A DNA stretch of 52,210 bases from Paenibacillus koleovorans NBRC 103111 (GTDB lineage Bacteria > Bacillota > Bacilli > Paenibacillales > NBRC-103111), in NCBI RefSeq assembly GCF_004000845.1, contig NZ_BIMA01000046.1, positions 1-52,210 of the forward strand, in the 5' to 3' direction. The translations under genes and the position numbers were made by a program. Numbering within the stretch: position 1 is the stretch's first letter; each line of letters begins with the position of its first letter. Positions 7,296 to 16,130 of this stretch are shown piece by piece. The notes under the pieces were generated by a model that was not told where the DNA came from, made no database searches, and saw nothing but the letters and a program-made list of their open reading frames with translations.

Positions 7296-9023
7296 TTACA
7301 CGGTCACCTGCTTACGCAGTTCCGCCTCCGCTGCCGCCGCCATTTTGCCCCAATCGTTCCCCTCGCCCCGTAGACCCTCGATATAGTTGAATTTATCAGC
7401 CGAATACAATCGAACCCCCAGCCTCATACATCGCTGCAAAAACTGCTGAAACGGAACCCCAAGCTCCTCCGGCGGCGAAACCCGAGTGAACAGTTCTTTC
7501 GCGACAATCCAAGCCCCGTCCGACAAAGTAGTCGCATACAAGTTCTGCAGCTCCTCCCGTTGAAGCGTCAAACCACGGTTCGAAGCCGCTCCGCCAAAGG
7601 AATAATAAGCTCCCTTCCCCACAATCGAAGCATTCGAAAATTCAGCGGCATGCATCAGGTCCTTCAAATAATGAGGGGCATAGTAGCAGTTCTCCCGGAA
7701 CAGCGACATGTAGTTGTACCTGGACTGGGTCATCGCATAACGCAGCCCCTGACCGAATGACTCCTCCTTCCGTAGCAGCACGATCGTGATAGAAGAATGA
7801 TGCAGATGCAGGCTCTCCCGAAGCTGAAGCAGATCCTCCCTCCCTACTAGCAAAACAAGCTCCTTGCGGAGCCACGACTGTTCATAGTACCGCTCCAAAA
7901 TATAACGCGCCTGCACCGGATTCCGCACCCACGCGACGACCGTCACCCCTTCTGATTCGCTTGTCGACATCCCAAGCTTATCCAGAATCACATCGAAACG
8001 GTGCTTGTACAGATGATAGTCGTATACATGCCGGACTCCGAGCAGGCTCAGCCTCTCCGAGACCTCCTGCTGCTGCAGCAAATAAGCCAGATGGCGATGC
8101 GTCTCCGACGGAGCGGCTGCAATCGGCACGAGACCTGGCAACATGCGGTTGATGCCTTCGGCCGGCGTGCTGATCACATTCGTACCCGAGGCCAGCAGCT
8201 CGAACATCCGCCGGGCGATCATTGTTGGACTTTGGGCGGCTGAGTTGACGTTCAGGAACACTTTGTACTGTTTATAAGCCAACACCATCTCCCCGTAAGC
8301 AAGCCCGGGCAGCATGCAAGGCGCGTATTGCGGCGGAAAATGATAGCTGGGATTAGGACTGCCGTAATGTCGGTCATAAATATGAAGCCCATGAGCCATC
8401 GCAGGCTCCAGGAGAATGGGAACATCCGCGAGCCGCTCCGGGTAACGGTCCTTGTAATAGCTCCCCGCGAACGCAACCGGCAGTTTAGAGCGGTAGCTCG
8501 AGCCGATCGGATTATGGAGGGCAGGCTGCGCCGCAAACGGCAGGACGTACACCTTCTCCTTGCCTGCTTCCTTTTTATATTTGTCTACGCAGTCGGCATC
8601 CGTTGTGAAAATATAATCGAAGCGTTTGGCCGTTTCAATAAATTGGGTGTAATGCGGAGGATCCTCCTTGTTCCAGAACACGGTCGGAATGCCCCGTTCG
8701 AGGCAATAGTCGAGCAGGGCGAACAGCTGGCTGAAGTCACCGGGGCGTTTGTCGTTCAACTCATTTTTCCAGCTCCCGTCGGCCCCGCTCCAGGCAGACT
8801 CGACGAACAAGAAGACTGGAGCTATCTCTTCCATTTGCGCCCACCAGCTGTACGCCTTTAGAGGGACGAGCTGGCATTCGTGTCGGAAACAAGCATAGCT
8901 GAACGGATCGAGAATGCAGGCGACGACCAGCTCCGGCCGACGATTGCTCCCAGGCAGCGGCTTCGGCATGGCCCTGCGCTTTCTATCCAACATCCGAACC
9001 GCATCCGACAACCCGTTCCCCAT
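7296..9023 (-). CDS. CgeB-like glycosyltransferase with a second GT-A-like domain
   Basis: A 575-aa protein. The first part (about 30-340) resembles the CgeB/YkvP spore-maturation glycosyltransferases: VFLFVESAWSG, TVFWNKEDPPHY, IFTTDADCVDKY, LPFAAQPALHNP and ARRMFELLASGTNVIST. The second part (about 355-575) resembles a family-2 transferase fold (VTVVAWVRNPVQARYILERYYEQS). In Bacillus, CgeB helps glycosylate the outer spore layer late in the mother cell. ATG is preceded by TAGAAAGGAGGAGCGAG. It lies 54 bp upstream of the UDP-sugar dehydrogenase start and divergently from the YheC/D-type gene. The acceptor is unknown. Confidence 0.8.
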   Translation of the reverse strand: MGNGLSDAVRMLDRKRRAMPKPLPGSNRRPELVVACILDPFSYACFRHECQLVPLKAYSWWAQMEEIAPVFLFVESAWSGADGSWKNELNDKRPGDFSQLFALLDYCLERGIPTVFWNKEDPPHYTQFIETAKRFDYIFTTDADCVDKYKKEAGKEKVYVLPFAAQPALHNPIGSSYRSKLPVAFAGSYYKDRYPERLADVPILLEPAMAHGLHIYDRHYGSPNPSYHFPPQYAPCMLPGLAYGEMVLAYKQYKVFLNVNSAAQSPTMIARRMFELLASGTNVISTPAEGINRMLPGLVPIAAAPSETHRHLAYLLQQQEVSERLSLLGVRHVYDYHLYKHRFDVILDKLGMSTSESEGVTVVAWVRNPVQARYILERYYEQSWLRKELVLLVGREDLLQLRESLHLHHSSITIVLLRKEESFGQGLRYAMTQSRYNYMSLFRENCYYAPHYLKDLMHAAEFSNASIVGKGAYYSFGGAASNRGLTLQREELQNLYATTLSDGAWIVAKELFTRVSPPEELGVPFQQFLQRCMRLGVRLYSADKFNYIEGLRGEGNDWGKMAAAAEAELRKQVTV

Positions 9024-9069
9024 CCTCGCTCCTCCTTTCTAGAAACCTCAAACTCTCTTGCCGTTGGAT

Positions 9070-9078
9070 TACTATATG
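9070..9078 (-). promoter_or_regulatory. Possible sigma-K -10 element upstream of the CgeB-like gene
   Basis: On the minus strand CATATAGTA fits the sigma-K -10 pattern CATANNNTA exactly. An AC dinucleotide lies about 18 bp upstream. It would start a short leader of about 40 nt. A nine-base match is weak evidence on its own. Confidence 0.35.
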
Positions 9079-9208
9079 AGCTTTCTCGCTCAGGCGGTAC
9101 GGCATCTATCGCATTCGGGCTTTCGGCACAGGCACATTTTCTCCCAACCGGGCGTATGCGGACGCCATTCCGCGAATCACTCATAGTCTGATAGAAAGGA
9201 GGCGAACC

Positions 9209-10279
9209 ATGAACGAACCTAGAGTCATTGGGATATGCGTGTCGGCCGATCGTCCGTATGTGCATGAGATGGCGGTGAAACGGCTGCAGATGCTCGGGCA
9301 AGCTGGTAACCGAAACGAGTGGATCTTGTTCGATCGGGACCGCGTCAATGTGAAAACGAGGAAGGTAACGGGCCGAAGATGGGGGCATGGGGGGCAAACC
9401 TTCGGTACGGTTGAAGAGACGATTCCCTGTCCCCCTGTCGTCTTCGTGCAGTGTATTGCGGGGCGGCGTTGGATGGAGCAGTTGAAAAGAATGGGAAGCC
9501 AAGTGTTCAACGATTGTATGTTCGACAAATGGGAGTGCTGGACGACACTGGCTGGCGACCGCAGGCTGCGCGGTGTTTTGCCGGACACGCAGCTGTTGAC
9601 TGCCGATCCCGGCTTGCAGCTGTTTCTCGCCAAACATCGCGATATTTTCCTGAAACCGATCGATGCGGATCTGGGGCACAGCAGCTTGGGGATCGTCCGG
9701 CTCCAGCTTCGCGAGAACGGTTCCATTCTAGCGAGCCACGAATCCGTGCTGGAGATGAAGACGATCGAGTTTGACGGCTTCCGGAGCTTCTATGCCTGGT
9801 TTTATTCGTATGCCGGACGGAACATGTATCTCATGCAGCAATCGATCGAGACGGAAATTCGGATGAACGGGGTCACCGATTTCCGCCTGCATATGAACCG
9901 CAAGCCGCGGGGTCAATGGGTCGTCTCGCTCGTCCTGCTGCGCATCGCCCATAACCGCAGCCACATCGTCCCCAAACGCGCCATCATGCTGCCGATGCAC
10001 AAATGGAAAGCGATGTCGGGGAACTCTCCTAGTCAAACACGGCAAATCGAATCGATCGAACGCTCGGTCATCGAACTCGGTTATCGCATCTGCTCGCAGT
10101 TGGACGGCAGAGGCTGGCACATGGCGGATTTAGGGATGGATTTCGGCTTGGACCGGCAGGGACAGCTTTGGATATTCGAAATCAACCCGCTTCCTAGCCC
10201 GCTCTCCCTATCTGCTGATTGGTATGAGGGGAACGCTTGGACGAGTCCGCTGGTTTATGCGCAGTCTCTTCTAAACTAG
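9209..10279 (+). CDS. YheC/YheD family ATP-grasp protein (spore coat-associated)
   Basis: A 356-aa protein of the YheC/YheD family, known as endospore coat-associated ATP-grasp proteins. Seen here: an N-terminal domain (1-115), VFNDCMFDKWECWTTLAGD, FLKPIDADLGHSSLGIVRL as the nucleotide lysine loop, FRLHMNRKPRGQWVVS, and the metal-binding end MGMD-like DLGMDFGLDRQGQLWIFEINP with its Glu/Asn pair. ATP-grasp enzymes ligate carboxylates to amines or thiols; the substrate of this family is not established. Its ribosome site is TAGAAAGGAGG. It is divergent from the CgeB-like gene and precedes the 95-aa protein. Confidence 0.85.
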   Translation: MNEPRVIGICVSADRPYVHEMAVKRLQMLGQAGNRNEWILFDRDRVNVKTRKVTGRRWGHGGQTFGTVEETIPCPPVVFVQCIAGRRWMEQLKRMGSQVFNDCMFDKWECWTTLAGDRRLRGVLPDTQLLTADPGLQLFLAKHRDIFLKPIDADLGHSSLGIVRLQLRENGSILASHESVLEMKTIEFDGFRSFYAWFYSYAGRNMYLMQQSIETEIRMNGVTDFRLHMNRKPRGQWVVSLVLLRIAHNRSHIVPKRAIMLPMHKWKAMSGNSPSQTRQIESIERSVIELGYRICSQLDGRGWHMADLGMDFGLDRQGQLWIFEINPLPSPLSLSADWYEGNAWTSPLVYAQSLLN

Positions 10280-10385
10280 TCTCGGGGCACGGAATTCAGA
10301 CTGGAACAAACATACAAAATAGCAATCTAGCGTCACACATCGCCTTAGATATTAATAGGATGTCAGTAGAAAGGAGGGGATCACT

Positions 10386-10673
10386 ATGGGAGTTGTAACA
10401 ACAGCGTTTGTATCCATCTCGCTCACGGCTTATGTATTGCCCGGAATAGACCCGCTGCCGGATACGATTATCCCGTTGCCGCTGGCCATCAACCTGCTCG
10501 TGGAGGTGCCTTATCCGGTAGTCGGCGGATTAGTCACTATCGACCTGCTGCCGCTGCTTGGCATCGACCAGGATCTGGTGCTGGCCGTACCAGGCTCTAG
10601 CGTGCAAACCGTCGTTCTCGTTCCTGGCGTTTTGGAGGCGCAACTGGCCGTCATCATATCCGAAACGGCGTAA
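10386..10673 (+). CDS. Small hydrophobic Leu/Val/Pro-rich protein
   Basis: This 95-aa protein has no motif I recognise. It is rich in Val, Leu, Ile and Pro, with almost no basic residues (I see none after the start) and a few Asp, for example PGIDPLPDTIIPLPLAINLL and VEVPYPVVGGLVTIDLLPLL. The alternation suggests beta strands with self-assembly rather than membrane helices. The ribosome site TAGAAAGGAGGGG is strong and matches the neighbouring spore-type genes. It lies 106 bp after the YheC/D-type gene and before a 20-bp-stem terminator. A structural spore-surface protein is a guess from composition and context. Confidence 0.6.
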   Translation: MGVVTTAFVSISLTAYVLPGIDPLPDTIIPLPLAINLLVEVPYPVVGGLVTIDLLPLLGIDQDLVLAVPGSSVQTVVLVPGVLEAQLAVIISETA

Positions 10674-10702
10674 TATTCGCTTCTAACGGGGGGACAAGCC
10701 CT

Positions 10703-10749
10703 CAAAAGAAGAGAGAGCCGTTCCTCTGGAACGGCTCTCTCTTCTTTTG
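10703..10749. terminator. Strong bidirectional terminator, 20-bp perfect stem
   Basis: Bases 10703-10722 and 10730-10749 are perfect inverted repeats with a 7-nt loop. The stem ends are AAAAG/CTTTT. It lies between the convergent 95-aa gene and the FAD lipoprotein gene. Confidence 0.93.
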
Positions 10750-10756
10750 GGGAAGG

Positions 10757-12292
10757 TTAATCCACCTTGCCCGTGCCATAGTTCAGCTGCTCTAATTGAG
10801 CAGGCGTCCAATTTTTGACCTTATTCGCCCCATCCGGTCCGGTCAGCTTGATGCGGTAATTCGTTTCGATATAGGTGCGAATCGTTCGGAATTGCTCCGG
10901 CGTCATCTCGGTTATCCCTGTTTTGCTGTCCAACTGCGAAAGGATGAGCCCGATCACTTCTCCGGCGAGCGATGTGTTCGGTTGGATCCGAGCGCTGCCG
11001 TAGGCGGCTCCTGTGGCTCCGACATTTTTGCCGGCCGTGATGATGTTGGCGTAGCCCTTCGGGATAAAGGAACGCAGCGGGATGCCGTATTTGTCGGGGT
11101 CGCCCTTCTTGTAGCCCCATCGGTGCGTCAGCGTTCCTTGAAGATCGATCGGGTAGCCGGCGATCGCCACATTGTCCTCAAACATCTTGCCGCTCATGAT
11201 GTCCGATGCTTGCAGAACATATTCCGTCTCGAAGCGATCGTAATCGCGGACGTACAAGTACTCCGGATAGCCGTTCACTTCCGCCTTCTCCCAACCCGGC
11301 AGCTCTTTGCGCAGATGCTGTAGAACAAGATCGGTCTCGCGTCTCCCTCGTTCGATCGCACTCTTCACGCTCGCCTCGTTCGACGGGTCGACGTTGTAGA
11401 TGAGCAGCGCATTGATCGCCGCTTGGCCGTCTTTCAAGTTGATCGTATTCAAGCCGCGCAGGAACAGCTCGGGATCCGACGGTGTGTAGCGGCTGCCGAC
11501 ATTGCCGAAGCCCCAAGTGGTCGCATTCGTGACCGTAGTCGTGTCGCCATAATGCTCCACAATTTCTCTCTTGCCAAGCTTGTAGACGCCATCCTTGAAC
11601 GCATCCCAGTCGACGTTCTTGAACATCATCATAATGGTGGACGCCATCCGGTCCGGCTTCGGCAAACCAAGCGCGGTCTCGATGCCCGGGATGCGAGGAA
11701 GTCCGAGCCGGCTCGTTAGCGCAGCGAAGTCTGAATTTTCTACATAGTAGCCGGCATGGACGGTTTTTTCTTGCCCGTCCTTCGTCTTGTATTTGAGCTG
11801 ACCGATCCGTTTTTTGCTGCCCCCGCTTGTGTCTATTTGAATATCGGTGAGCTTGATGCCGGACTCGATCGGAATGCCCTCCATCAGCTTGTTGAAGTAA
11901 GCCTGATATTCGGCCGGCTTGCGAATTTTGCCGCTCTTGAAGTCGTCGAACAGCAGCTTCACGCGTCCTTGGACCAGCGATTTGCCGCTGTCGTCCTGCG
12001 GTTCGTCGAGAAAAATCATCTGCCCCTGGATGAGCTGGCCGCCCGGCTTCTCCCTCGGATCGAGGACGAGCACCGATTTCCCTTCGTCGCGCGCCGCACG
12101 TGCCAAGTACATCCCCTCTACTTCAGAGCCGATCACCACGATATCCGGCTTGGTCGGATCCATGGAGACGCTGGGAATCGGCTTAGGCGTCGTCGAAGAC
12201 CCGGCATCGGAGCCTGGCCATTTGCAGCCCGCCACGAGTGCGGCCGTCAACGCGAGCAGCGCAATCATGTTCCACCATTTGCGCAAGTTCAT
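10757..12292 (-). CDS. FAD-dependent oxidoreductase lipoprotein
   Basis: A 511-aa protein with a lipoprotein signal (LLALTAALVAGC, lipid-bearing cysteine at residue 23). A dinucleotide fold follows: DIVVIGSEVEGMYLARAA, VLVLDPREKPGGQLIQG. The C-terminal half contains ITAGKNVGATGAAYGSARIQP, typical of the FAD_oxidored family. The glycine motif is GSEVEG instead of GxGxxG, so binding may be weakened. It would be anchored on the outer face of the membrane, unusual for a flavoprotein because FAD must be loaded there. Ribosome site AGGAGG is 5 bp before the ATG. It is the last gene of a four-gene minus operon, 16 bp after the GNAT gene. Confidence 0.82.
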   Translation of the reverse strand: MNLRKWWNMIALLALTAALVAGCKWPGSDAGSSTTPKPIPSVSMDPTKPDIVVIGSEVEGMYLARAARDEGKSVLVLDPREKPGGQLIQGQMIFLDEPQDDSGKSLVQGRVKLLFDDFKSGKIRKPAEYQAYFNKLMEGIPIESGIKLTDIQIDTSGGSKKRIGQLKYKTKDGQEKTVHAGYYVENSDFAALTSRLGLPRIPGIETALGLPKPDRMASTIMMMFKNVDWDAFKDGVYKLGKREIVEHYGDTTTVTNATTWGFGNVGSRYTPSDPELFLRGLNTINLKDGQAAINALLIYNVDPSNEASVKSAIERGRRETDLVLQHLRKELPGWEKAEVNGYPEYLYVRDYDRFETEYVLQASDIMSGKMFEDNVAIAGYPIDLQGTLTHRWGYKKGDPDKYGIPLRSFIPKGYANIITAGKNVGATGAAYGSARIQPNTSLAGEVIGLILSQLDSKTGITEMTPEQFRTIRTYIETNYRIKLTGPDGANKVKNWTPAQLEQLNYGTGKVD

Positions 12293-12308
12293 TACAACCT
12301 CCTAATCT

Positions 12309-12773
12309 CTACGGGAATGACCGGACAAAACCGGTTTTTCGTCCCGCTTCATATCCGCATCCCTCATAAAACCGATGCACTTCCTCCCGTTTCGATCCGG
12401 TGAGCAGCATGATTTTGTAGCCGTTCGCCTGCCGCACGATCTCCGCCGCTTTGTCCAGCACCATCCGGCCGTATCCTTGTTTCCTATGCTCGGCATGCGT
12501 CACTACGTTCTCGATCAGCCCATATGGCCGAGCGCCTCGGGTCAAGTTCTTGATCAGCGTCAAGACACAGGTCGCAACCAGCCGGCCTTCCGCCTCCACG
12601 ACGAGAATGTGCATAGAGGGATCGTTCAATATTTCTTCCCATAATGTTTTAAGGGGCTCATCCCAAACCAGCTCAGGATCCGAATCATGCAAATATTGGT
12701 AGAGCTGGAGCAGCTCGTTTAGTTCGTCTTCCCGTATGATGCGCGCTATCGCTTGTGGACTTGTCATGGTCAT
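12309..12773 (-). CDS. GNAT-family N-acetyltransferase
   Basis: A 154-aa GNAT acetyltransferase, which moves the acetyl group from acetyl-CoA to an amine. The core beta strand [20 protein letters not shown] carries the acetyl-CoA pyrophosphate loop (R/QxxGxG/A form: RKQGYG). The end [20 protein letters not shown] is the usual last helix and strand. The substrate is unknown. The start overlaps the stop of the upstream Nudix gene by 4 bp, so translation is probably coupled. Confidence 0.9.
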   Translation of the reverse strand: MTMTSPQAIARIIREDELNELLQLYQYLHDSDPELVWDEPLKTLWEEILNDPSMHILVVEAEGRLVATCVLTLIKNLTRGARPYGLIENVVTHAEHRKQGYGRMVLDKAAEIVRQANGYKIMLLTGSKREEVHRFYEGCGYEAGRKTGFVRSFP

Positions 12774-13261
12774 ACCTCCCGGCTCGGATTCGCGATTACG
12801 TCCAGGATCAATTGCTTCTGATGCCCCGGCATTCCGTCAGGCCATTCACCCGGGGTGCAGAAGCGGATTTCGGCGATCTCCTCGTTCGGTCGGAACGTTC
12901 CGCGTAGCACTTCGCCTCTATAGATAAGATCGATCCGCGTCGGCTTCGTGCCGAATAGGGCTCGGGCGAGCCGAATACGCACCATCAGCCCGGTCTCCTC
13001 CTCAATCTCGCGCTTGAAGCCGATCTCGGGCTGCTCGAGCTCCAGGAATCCGCCCGGAATGCCCCATGGCTGCTTCGTTCGGTAGCGATGGTTCAGCAGC
13101 AGCACTTGGCCTTGGTCGTTCGTGATGACCCCGAGCACCGCTACGACATATTTGGGCTGTGTCCAGGCGACAATCGTGTTCTTGAAGCCTTGAAACGGCG
13201 TATGCTTGTACAGGGCCACGAGCCAGCGCTTCGGCAGCGCATTGATGAGCTTCTTGAGCAT
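12770..13261 (-). CDS. Nudix hydrolase
   Basis: A 163-aa Nudix protein that hydrolyses a nucleoside diphosphate linked to another group. It has a complete Nudix box, beginning GGFLELE and ending REIEEETGL, matching GX5EX7REUXEEXGU, at about residues 76-98. An N-terminal extension of about 40 residues ([16 protein letters not shown]) precedes the fold. The substrate is not evident. The ribosome site GAGGAGGG lies 5 bp before the ATG. It sits 23 bp after the polysaccharide deacetylase and overlaps the GNAT gene. Confidence 0.92.
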   Translation of the reverse strand: MLKKLINALPKRWLVALYKHTPFQGFKNTIVAWTQPKYVVAVLGVITNDQGQVLLLNHRYRTKQPWGIPGGFLELEQPEIGFKREIEEETGLMVRIRLARALFGTKPTRIDLIYRGEVLRGTFRPNEEIAEIRFCTPGEWPDGMPGHQKQLILDVIANPSREV

Positions 13262-13284
13262 GAACGCCCTCCTCGAGTTCGATG

Positions 13285-14091
13285 TTAATCCAGCTGTACG
13301 ACCGCTCCCGCACCGATCTCCACGACATCTGTATCAACCCTGATCCAGACCGGAATCGCGGAAGGATTGTGCACGATGCGGCTGTCGATCGAGAACCGCA
13401 GTCTCTGCAAAGCTTGCATGTAAGCAAGGATCTCGGCATTGGTGGCGTACCAGATGTCTTCGCGGCCCGCTACCTTTTCGCCGAATCTATCGAGCAGCTC
13501 CCAATTCTGATTGTTGTCGAACTCGTAGCTATGGCCCCAAACATAGAGGAGCGCCATACGGGTATGCCGCTGCTCCAGCGAGACGAACGCCTCCGCCTGC
13601 TCGACCATACCGTGATGATGGCAGGTTGGATGCCAGCGCAGGAAGTCGGACGGCATCTGGAACTTGCCGTGGCTTTCGACCGTGCGGGCATATTCGATCC
13701 CTATTGCAGGCAATAAGCTCAGCACCAGCTCATTGTAGGCTCCAAACGGATAGCTCATCCCCCGCACCGGGTAGCCTACGAGCCGCTCCAGAGCCTCGCG
13801 GTCCGCCGTCAGCTGCCTGACGATCTGATCCGCCGACGTCTGGTCCAGAAACGGATGGTTAACCGTATGCGCCGACACCTCATGGCCTTGGAACAGGCTT
13901 GCCACCTCGTCCGCGCGAATGTACCGCTCGTTTCCCAGAAACCCCGAGTTTAGATGAAACGTCCCTTTCAACCCATACTCGTTCAGCTTGTCTACCAGCC
14001 TTCGGTCTTGCTCCTTGCCGTCGTCATAGCTCAGCGTGAGCGCCTTCGTCCGCCCTCCCGGGAACATGTCATATCGAATCCGCTTCTCCAT
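13285..14091 (-). CDS. Polysaccharide deacetylase family protein (NodB-like)
   Basis: A 268-aa NodB-fold carbohydrate esterase 4 relative. LTLSYDDGKEQD holds the first Asp pair; HTVNHPFLD is the His-x3-His metal site; MSYPFGAYNE is the active-site strand; YVWGHSYEFD near the end supplies the last His. These enzymes remove acetyl groups from GlcNAc polymers such as peptidoglycan or chitin. No signal peptide is seen, so it may be cytoplasmic or act on a small substrate. I chose the ATG at 14091, with GAGGAGGG upstream, rather than the longer frame to 14154. It is the first gene of the four-gene operon. Confidence 0.85.
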   Translation of the reverse strand: MEKRIRYDMFPGGRTKALTLSYDDGKEQDRRLVDKLNEYGLKGTFHLNSGFLGNERYIRADEVASLFQGHEVSAHTVNHPFLDQTSADQIVRQLTADREALERLVGYPVRGMSYPFGAYNELVLSLLPAIGIEYARTVESHGKFQMPSDFLRWHPTCHHHGMVEQAEAFVSLEQRHTRMALLYVWGHSYEFDNNQNWELLDRFGEKVAGREDIWYATNAEILAYMQALQRLRFSIDSRIVHNPSAIPVWIRVDTDVVEIGAGAVVQLD

Positions 14092-14226
14092 TTTTAAGGG
14101 CCCTCCTCTAATTTTTCCTGCTGCTCCCAATTGATCTCGCCTGTATTGTGGCACTGATAGCCGTTTGTGTCAAATTAAACTCATATCGTCAGCATCATTC
14201 GAGGCGAGTAGCATCAAGCAGAAATG

Positions 14227-14267
14227 GAAAAAACCCCTGCTTCCTAAACGGAGGCAGGGGTTGCTTT
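14227..14267 (-). terminator. Terminator after the 85-aa hypothetical gene
   Basis: AACCCCTGC (14232-14240) pairs with GCAGGGGTT (14254-14262). On the minus strand the stem is followed by a T run from the A tract at 14227-14233. A short T run on the plus side means it may work both ways. Confidence 0.85.
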
Positions 14268-14282
14268 TGTATTCGGCTCGGC

Positions 14283-14540
14283 TCAATCGTCGTCCTCGTC
14301 CTCTTGCGCTTTGCGCAGCTGCTCGAGGTACTCCGCCGTGTCGCGGTCGCGCTGGCGGCCTTTCTCCTTGAGCCGCTCGATCGCAGGCATGATCAGGAGG
14401 TCGACTTCCTTCTGCACGATGTAGGACAAATCGTACCGGGTCTGCCCTTCCAGGAAAGAGCCGACCTCCATCAGGTTGTTGTACCGGTCCAGCTCGTCTC
14501 GGGTCAGCAACCCGCGCACTTGCACGCTGCAATGACGCAC
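14283..14540 (-). CDS. Small charged protein of unknown function
   Basis: This 85-aa protein has no family I recognise. It is mostly predicted helix with many Glu, Arg, Lys and Asp, and ends in an acidic tail KAQEDEDDD. The first part, RHCSVQVRGLLTRDELDRYN, is followed by IVQKEVDLLIMPAIERLKEK. It has no signal peptide or membrane segment. GGAGGAGG lies 7 bp before the GTG at 14540, which decides the start. A terminator follows. It is downstream of yumB on the same strand with a 62-bp gap, so read-through from yumB is possible. Confidence 0.75.
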   Translation of the reverse strand: MRHCSVQVRGLLTRDELDRYNNLMEVGSFLEGQTRYDLSYIVQKEVDLLIMPAIERLKEKGRQRDRDTAEYLEQLRKAQEDEDDD

Positions 14541-14602
14541 CTTGTAAGCCTCCTCCAGCCACTCCGCTGAGGAGCGCGTAGGCTGTCTGTCTGTGCAACT
14601 AA

Positions 14603-15793
14603 TTAGAACTTACCCTTCTTCAAGACGAGCGGAATGCCGCCAATGATGTACAGGTAGCGCATGTCGATGATCTTCTTCATCATGGCCGCGGTACCGCCCT
14701 TCAGCTTGCGGCTGCCGACGACGCCGATCGCTTCGCCTTTGCCGAGCGAGGCCACTGTCCCTTTGATGGACGGCTTGAATTCTTTGAGCGGCTGGTTGCG
14801 GATCGCGGCAACCAGGTTGCTCGCTGTCGTGATGCCTTGCTGCATCGCGATCTGGGCGGTCGGCGGGAAAGGCCGACCTTGGTCGTTGAAGATCAGCGAG
14901 CAATCGCCGATGATGAACACGTTGTCGTAGCCCGGCGCCCGGAGCTGCGGATCGACCTTAACGCGGCCGCGCATGGCTTCGAAGCCGGCTTGCTCGACGA
15001 GATGGTTGCCGCGGATGCCGCCGGTCCAGATGACGGTCGACGCTTTGATCGTCTCGCCGTCCGCCAGTATGACGCCGTCCGGCATGCACTCTTTGATCGC
15101 GGTCGCGATTTTGAACGTAACGCCCTTGTTCGTCAGCACTTGCATCGCATACTCGACCAGCTCCGGATCGAAACCAGGCAAGGCGGTAGGAGCCGCTTCG
15201 ATATTATAAATTTTGACCAATGCCGGATCGACGTCGAACTCTTTGCACAATTCAGGAATACGGTCCGCCAGCTCGCCGATGAACTCGATGCCCGTGAACC
15301 CGGCGCCGCCGACTATGAATGTCAAATAATCTTTGCGCTCCGGCTCGCGCTTGAACTTGGCGAATTGATACTCGATATGCTCGCGAATGAGACGAACGCT
15401 GTTGATGCTGCGGATGTTCATGGCGTATTCTTTCAGCCCCGGGATGCCGAACGTCTCGGATTCTCCGCCCAGACCGATGACCAAATAGTCGTAAGACAGC
15501 GTGCCGTCCTCCAGCACGACCTTGCCTTCCTGCGGCTTGATCTGAACGACCGTCGACTTGACGAAATCGATCTTGAACTCGTCGATCAGCTTCGAGATGC
15601 TGACGCGCGCATTTTCGGGATTGTCCGTACCGGCCGCCGGCATATGCAGATGGGTCGTGATGTAATGATAGTCGTGTTTGTTCACGAGCGTAACGTTCGC
15701 TTCATTGTAGTTCAGCTCTTTTTGCAGCCGAAGCGCCGTCAGTACTCCGCCGTAACCGGCTCCCAAGATGACGATTCTAGGCACTGTGCTCAT
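14603..15793 (-). CDS. yumB: Type II NADH dehydrogenase-like oxidoreductase (YumB homologue)
   Basis: A peripheral-membrane flavoprotein of about 396 aa that passes electrons from NADH to quinone without pumping protons. It starts with the FAD loop [18 protein letters not shown]. The NAD loop is [20 protein letters not shown], and the second FAD motif is [11 protein letters not shown] followed by [10 protein letters not shown], which contacts quinone in this family. The whole closely follows Bacillus YumB as I recall it, and the next gene, divergent, is yumC as in Bacillus. Two ATGs, at 15802 and 15793, are possible; I take 15793 because GTGGA is better spaced from it. Confidence 0.88.
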   Translation of the reverse strand: MSTVPRIVILGAGYGGVLTALRLQKELNYNEANVTLVNKHDYHYITTHLHMPAAGTDNPENARVSISKLIDEFKIDFVKSTVVQIKPQEGKVVLEDGTLSYDYLVIGLGGESETFGIPGLKEYAMNIRSINSVRLIREHIEYQFAKFKREPERKDYLTFIVGGAGFTGIEFIGELADRIPELCKEFDVDPALVKIYNIEAAPTALPGFDPELVEYAMQVLTNKGVTFKIATAIKECMPDGVILADGETIKASTVIWTGGIRGNHLVEQAGFEAMRGRVKVDPQLRAPGYDNVFIIGDCSLIFNDQGRPFPPTAQIAMQQGITTASNLVAAIRNQPLKEFKPSIKGTVASLGKGEAIGVVGSRKLKGGTAAMMKKIIDMRYLYIIGGIPLVLKKGKF

Positions 15794-16130
15794 ATGGATC
15801 ATTCCACTCCATTATCCGTTTTTTTGTTGCTTCTCTATACCTATGACAGCTTGCAAACCGCACCTTGTGAAAAATTACACAATCCGTGGCATGAAATACC
15901 ATTCCTACCCTTACTTTAAACGATATCGGGCCTAAATATAACTGTTAAAGCAAACATTTTTCCGATAGATATGGATTTCACCTGCAATCATATCTCGATC
16001 CGGCGCAAATTTCAAGTTGAGGAATGTCCAAATTTTGTCGTAATTTGTTACAATGGGGTTTTCTTAGCCCGTCGGAATGCTTATAATAGGAAGGGATTTG
16101 TTTTCTAAAGTGACGGAGGTGTAAGTTGGC

